Shown: piece after piece, positions 5,142 through 5,383 of the stretch
Layout of the letters: each line of letters begins with the position of its first letter
Position numbering within the stretch: the first letter of the stretch is position 1
From: Cyanobacteriota bacterium
GTDB taxonomy: Bacteria > Cyanobacteriota > Cyanobacteriia > PCC-6307 > Cyanobiaceae
Direction of reading: 5' to 3'
DNA: 5,383 nt
NCBI GenBank assembly: GCA_026389255.1
Contig: JAPLIF010000343.1
Location: 1 to 5,383, forward strand
The notes under the pieces: generated by a model
Seen by the model: only the letters and a program-made list of their open reading frames with translations
What the model was told of the DNA's origin: nothing
Databases searched by the model: none
Made by a program: the position numbers and the translations under genes

Positions 5142-5383
5142 CTACCAGATGCAGTGAAGGTCTGGCAGAGCACGGAGCTTTTCATCAGCGGTGATCAAGG
5201 GCCAGCCACCGTGAAGTGCCGTGGCCGCGATCAGGCGATCAGGTGGATCGCCATGCTGAAACAGGGAGCTGCGGGAGAGGATAGCGATATCAGCCGTAAT
5301 TGGCAGCACCTGCAAACGAAGGGCCTGCAGCAGCCGTGAGAGATAGTCAACAGGGCTTACATCGCCTGGAAGCTGAAGGCGGC
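5142..5383 (-). CDS. PIN-domain toxin (VapC-like), C-terminal part
   Basis: The gene enters from the right edge without a start codon in the window; 79 codons and a TAG (5144-5142) are visible. The protein reads RLQLPGDVSPVDYLSRLLQA, later LPITADIAILSRSS, then HGDPPDRLIAATALHGGWPL, ITADEKLRALPDLHCIW and stop. This is a standard VapC C-terminal half: the strand-helix around ADIA, the acidic D-P-x-D-R-L-I-A-A-T-A motif (Asp45 and Asp48 of the fragment) and the closing L-I-T-A-D strand (Asp66). The N-terminal V-D-T/S metal-ligand strand and any antitoxin gene would be outside the window to the right. The other two frames on this strand contain stops, and this one shows strong G/C third positions. 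It ends 22 bases before the RelE-like gene on the same strand, suggesting co-transcription. It differs in sequence from the PIN toxin at 1984-2475 and is not a recent copy of it. Confidence 0.85.
   Translation of the reverse strand, partial: RLQLPGDVSPVDYLSRLLQALRLQVLPITADIAILSRSSLFQHGDPPDRLIAATALHGGWPLITADEKLRALPDLHCIW

Noticed and set aside
5120..5185. Longer start for the RelE-like gene at ATG 5185
   Set aside because: The extra 22 residues lie in a different frame over the end of the PIN toxin gene and do not fit the family start; ATG 5119 matches it well.
4763..5339. Two overlapping plus-strand open frames (4763-5194 and 4935-5339)
   Set aside because: They are antisense to the RelE-like and PIN genes, both of which have recognisable motifs on the minus strand.

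Overview
The window looks like a GC-rich cyanobacterial chromosome segment, most likely a picocyanobacterium of the Synechococcus/Cyanobium type. This is inferred from the LeuC amino terminus, which reads like the cyanobacterial form as I recall it, from the strong G/C preference at third codon positions, and from a DesD-like desaturase. No rRNA, tRNA, CRISPR array or transposase was seen.

Layout from left to right. Positions 1-1506, minus strand: the end of a leuC-leuD operon for leucine biosynthesis. leuC is complete and overlaps the start of leuD by four bases; leuD runs off the left edge. Positions 1698-2475, plus strand: a compact Phd/YefM-type antitoxin and PIN-domain toxin pair, preceded by two tandem palindromic decamers that look like an autoregulatory operator. 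Positions 2216-3427, minus strand: a three-histidine-box membrane fatty-acid desaturase. Its last true codons end near base 2399, where the toxin gene's true codons also end, so each reading frame runs on into the antisense of the other. This suggests the toxin-antitoxin cassette landed on, or was joined to, the 3' end of the desaturase gene.

Positions 3428-3745 hold no convincing gene. Positions 3746-5383, minus strand, form an accessory cluster with visibly lower GC over much of its length: the C-terminal part of a second PIN toxin (entering from the right edge), a RelE-like protein resembling the N-terminal domain of a family of UvrD-type helicases, and a DEDDh (DnaQ-like) 3'-5' exonuclease gene that is broken.

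The exonuclease gene is the most unusual part. A perfect 44-bp tandem duplication shifts its frame, and its 3' end is replaced by a perfect 141-bp inverted copy of its own middle. Both rearrangements end at the same base of the gene. This may be a recent template-switching event, a structure that could undergo inversion, or an amplification or assembly chimera; the sequence alone cannot decide.

The leucine genes and the desaturase are housekeeping metabolism. The two PIN toxins, the RelE-like protein and the exonuclease are mobile, nuclease-rich accessory genes between or beside them. I do not see a demonstrably new system, but the self-inverted exonuclease locus and the reciprocal toxin/desaturase junction deserve checking.
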